From positions 1 to 5,591 of the forward strand of contig JAFYWE010000244.1 in NCBI GenBank assembly GCA_017558165.1: DNA of 5,591 nucleotides, given 5' to 3'. The notes under the pieces were generated by a model that was not told the DNA's origin, made no database searches, and was given only the letters and a program-made list of their open reading frames with translations. The stretch is from Bacteroidaceae bacterium (lineage in GTDB: Bacteria > Bacteroidota > Bacteroidia > Bacteroidales > Bacteroidaceae). A program made the translations under genes and the position numbers. Shown in pieces: positions 4,621 through 5,591 of this stretch (its first letter is position 1; each line of letters opens with the position of its first letter).

Positions 4621-5436
4621 ATGGAAATCATCAGAAACAACGCGGCACTCATGACCGAAATCGGCCGTATTGCCGAGGTAGCAGGCTACCTGTGGACAAA
4701 AGGATGGGCCGAGCGTAACGGCGGTAACATCTCGGTAAACGTGACAGAACTCATGAGCGAGGAGGCAAAGAACCTGCCCGCACTTGCACCGTCACGCGAG
4801 CTTGTAGAGACTGTACCTTGCCTTGGCGGTCACTTCTTCTACGTAACAGGTACCGGCAAGCGCATGCGCTATGTAGCACAGGCACCATTCGAGAACGGCT
4901 CGATCATACGCATCTCGCCCGACGGAACATCATTCGACATCATTGCCGAGCAGCCAGTGTGCCCCACAATGGAGATCCACTCACACCTCATGATGCACAA
5001 CTATCTGCGTAGCATTGGCCGCAACACCACTGTGGTGCTGCACACCCACCCTACCGACCTCATCGGTTTCTCACACTGCAAGCCATTCCTCGAGAGCTCA
5101 AAGTTGCTCACACGTACTCTGTGGCGCATGATTCCTGAGGCACGCATCGTGGTTCCTAAGGGCATCGGTGTGGTACCTTACGCTATCCCAGGAACTCTGG
5201 AGCTTGCACGCCTGACCATTGAGCAGCTGCGCACACACGACATGCTCCTGTGGGAGAAACACGGTGTACTCGCCGTGGGCGATGACATCATCGACTGTTT
5301 CGATGCCATTGATACAATGAGCAAGTCAGCACAAATCTATTTCAATGCGCGCTGGGCAGGATTCGAGCCAGTCGGCATGACCGACGAGCAGCTCGACGCA
5401 CTCGTTCCAGCATTCAACCTCCCCGACTGCTATTGA
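4621..5436 (+). CDS. rhaD: Rhamnulose-1-phosphate aldolase RhaD
   Basis: A 271-residue class II (zinc) aldolase, matching E. coli RhaD in length (274) and clearly longer than L-fuculose-phosphate aldolase (about 215). It cleaves L-rhamnulose-1-phosphate to dihydroxyacetone phosphate and L-lactaldehyde. Zinc ligands are His141 and His143 (HTHP) and His214 (EKHG), in line with His141/143/212 of the E. coli enzyme; Glu118 in PTMEIHSH corresponds to its catalytic Glu117. ERNGGNIS (31-38) and YVTGTGKRMR (74-83) are phosphate-binding segments. The ATG at 4621 follows an A-rich leader without a Shine-Dalgarno, 24 bp after the rhaB stop, and the gene is followed at once by a terminator, so rhaB-rhaD is the distal or entire part of this transcript. 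Confidence 0.93.
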   Translation: MEIIRNNAALMTEIGRIAEVAGYLWTKGWAERNGGNISVNVTELMSEEAKNLPALAPSRELVETVPCLGGHFFYVTGTGKRMRYVAQAPFENGSIIRISPDGTSFDIIAEQPVCPTMEIHSHLMMHNYLRSIGRNTTVVLHTHPTDLIGFSHCKPFLESSKLLTRTLWRMIPEARIVVPKGIGVVPYAIPGTLELARLTIEQLRTHDMLLWEKHGVLAVGDDIIDCFDAIDTMSKSAQIYFNARWAGFEPVGMTDEQLDALVPAFNLPDCY

Positions 5437-5452
5437 TTCCACAACCAAACGC

Positions 5453-5487
5453 AAAGTGCCTCTCTGAACGGTTCAGAGAGGCACTTT
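5453..5487. terminator. Strong hairpin terminator after rhaD
   Basis: Left arm 5453-5468 and right arm 5472-5487 pair perfectly over 16 bp around a CGG loop, beginning 16 bp after the rhaD stop. The right arm ends in TTT, followed by ACATTTAATT. The stem starts with AAA and ends with TTT, so it can serve either strand and may also end a convergent transcript from beyond the right edge. Confidence 0.88.
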
Positions 5488-5591
5488 ACATTTAATTCGG
5501 CAACAATATAGCAGTTGTCCCAGCGTGGGTTGTCACTCCTTATCCGTAGTGAGGAATCTTATAAAAGCCCATGGGTTGATATGGCACGAAC
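5488..5591. other. Right-edge segment without an identifiable gene
   Basis: About 100 bp after the terminator. No plus-strand gene starts here. On the minus strand all three frames are open for only 30-60 bases from the edge before a stop, for example a frame ending at TAA 5543-5541, so the 3' end of a convergent gene is possible but cannot be shown. TCACT (5533-5537) and AGTGA (5548-5552) form a small inverted repeat. Confidence 0.35.

Noticed and set aside
4621..5436. L-fuculose-phosphate aldolase (FucA)
   Set aside because: At 271 residues it matches RhaD rather than the roughly 215-residue FucA, and it sits next to a rhamnulokinase.

Overview
The window looks like chromosomal DNA of a Bacteroidales bacterium (Bacteroides/Phocaeicola/Prevotella/Muribaculaceae range; the genus cannot be fixed by eye). 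Coding DNA is moderately GC-rich and the intergenic DNA very AT-rich. Starts lack a Shine-Dalgarno and follow A-rich leaders. At least one promoter matches the Bacteroidetes sigma-ABfr pattern TTTG-N19-TAnnTTTG (2640-2670). FabG, RhaB and RhaD are also of the general type found in gut Bacteroidales.

Layout. Positions 1-563 (minus strand) hold the first 187 codons of a membrane acyltransferase (Acyl_transf_3 family) that runs off the left edge. A 423-bp divergent AT-rich gap (564-986) follows. It contains an inverted repeat in the acyltransferase leader, a striking nested palindrome (662-712), and a 190-bp MITE-like element (739-928) with 16-bp terminal inverted repeats and a 3-bp TTA duplication. 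Next come fabG (987-1733) and a Nudix hydrolase gene (1753-2259), probably co-transcribed and closed by a hairpin terminator (2285-2316). After about 320 bp without a convincing gene, a promoter drives a small helix-turn-helix protein gene (2707-2916), which ends in two tandem hairpins, the second a textbook intrinsic terminator (2977-3015). The L-rhamnose catabolic pair rhaB (3115-4596) and rhaD (4621-5436) follows, ending in a very strong hairpin (5453-5487). The last ~100 bp are non-coding or the edge of something outside the window.

How the genes work together. RhaB phosphorylates L-rhamnulose and RhaD splits L-rhamnulose-1-phosphate into DHAP and L-lactaldehyde. The isomerase (RhaA), permease and AraC-type regulator expected for the pathway are not in the window, and the terminator directly after rhaD closes this unit. 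fabG supplies the 3-ketoacyl-ACP reduction step of fatty acid synthesis. The Nudix gene is probably a passenger or housekeeping partner. The protein-coding content is ordinary. The most interesting material is intergenic: the MITE-like element just upstream of fabG, the nested palindrome beside it, and the tandem hairpins and leader before rhaB. I see no CRISPR array, tRNA, rRNA, complete IS, toxin-antitoxin pair or defence system.
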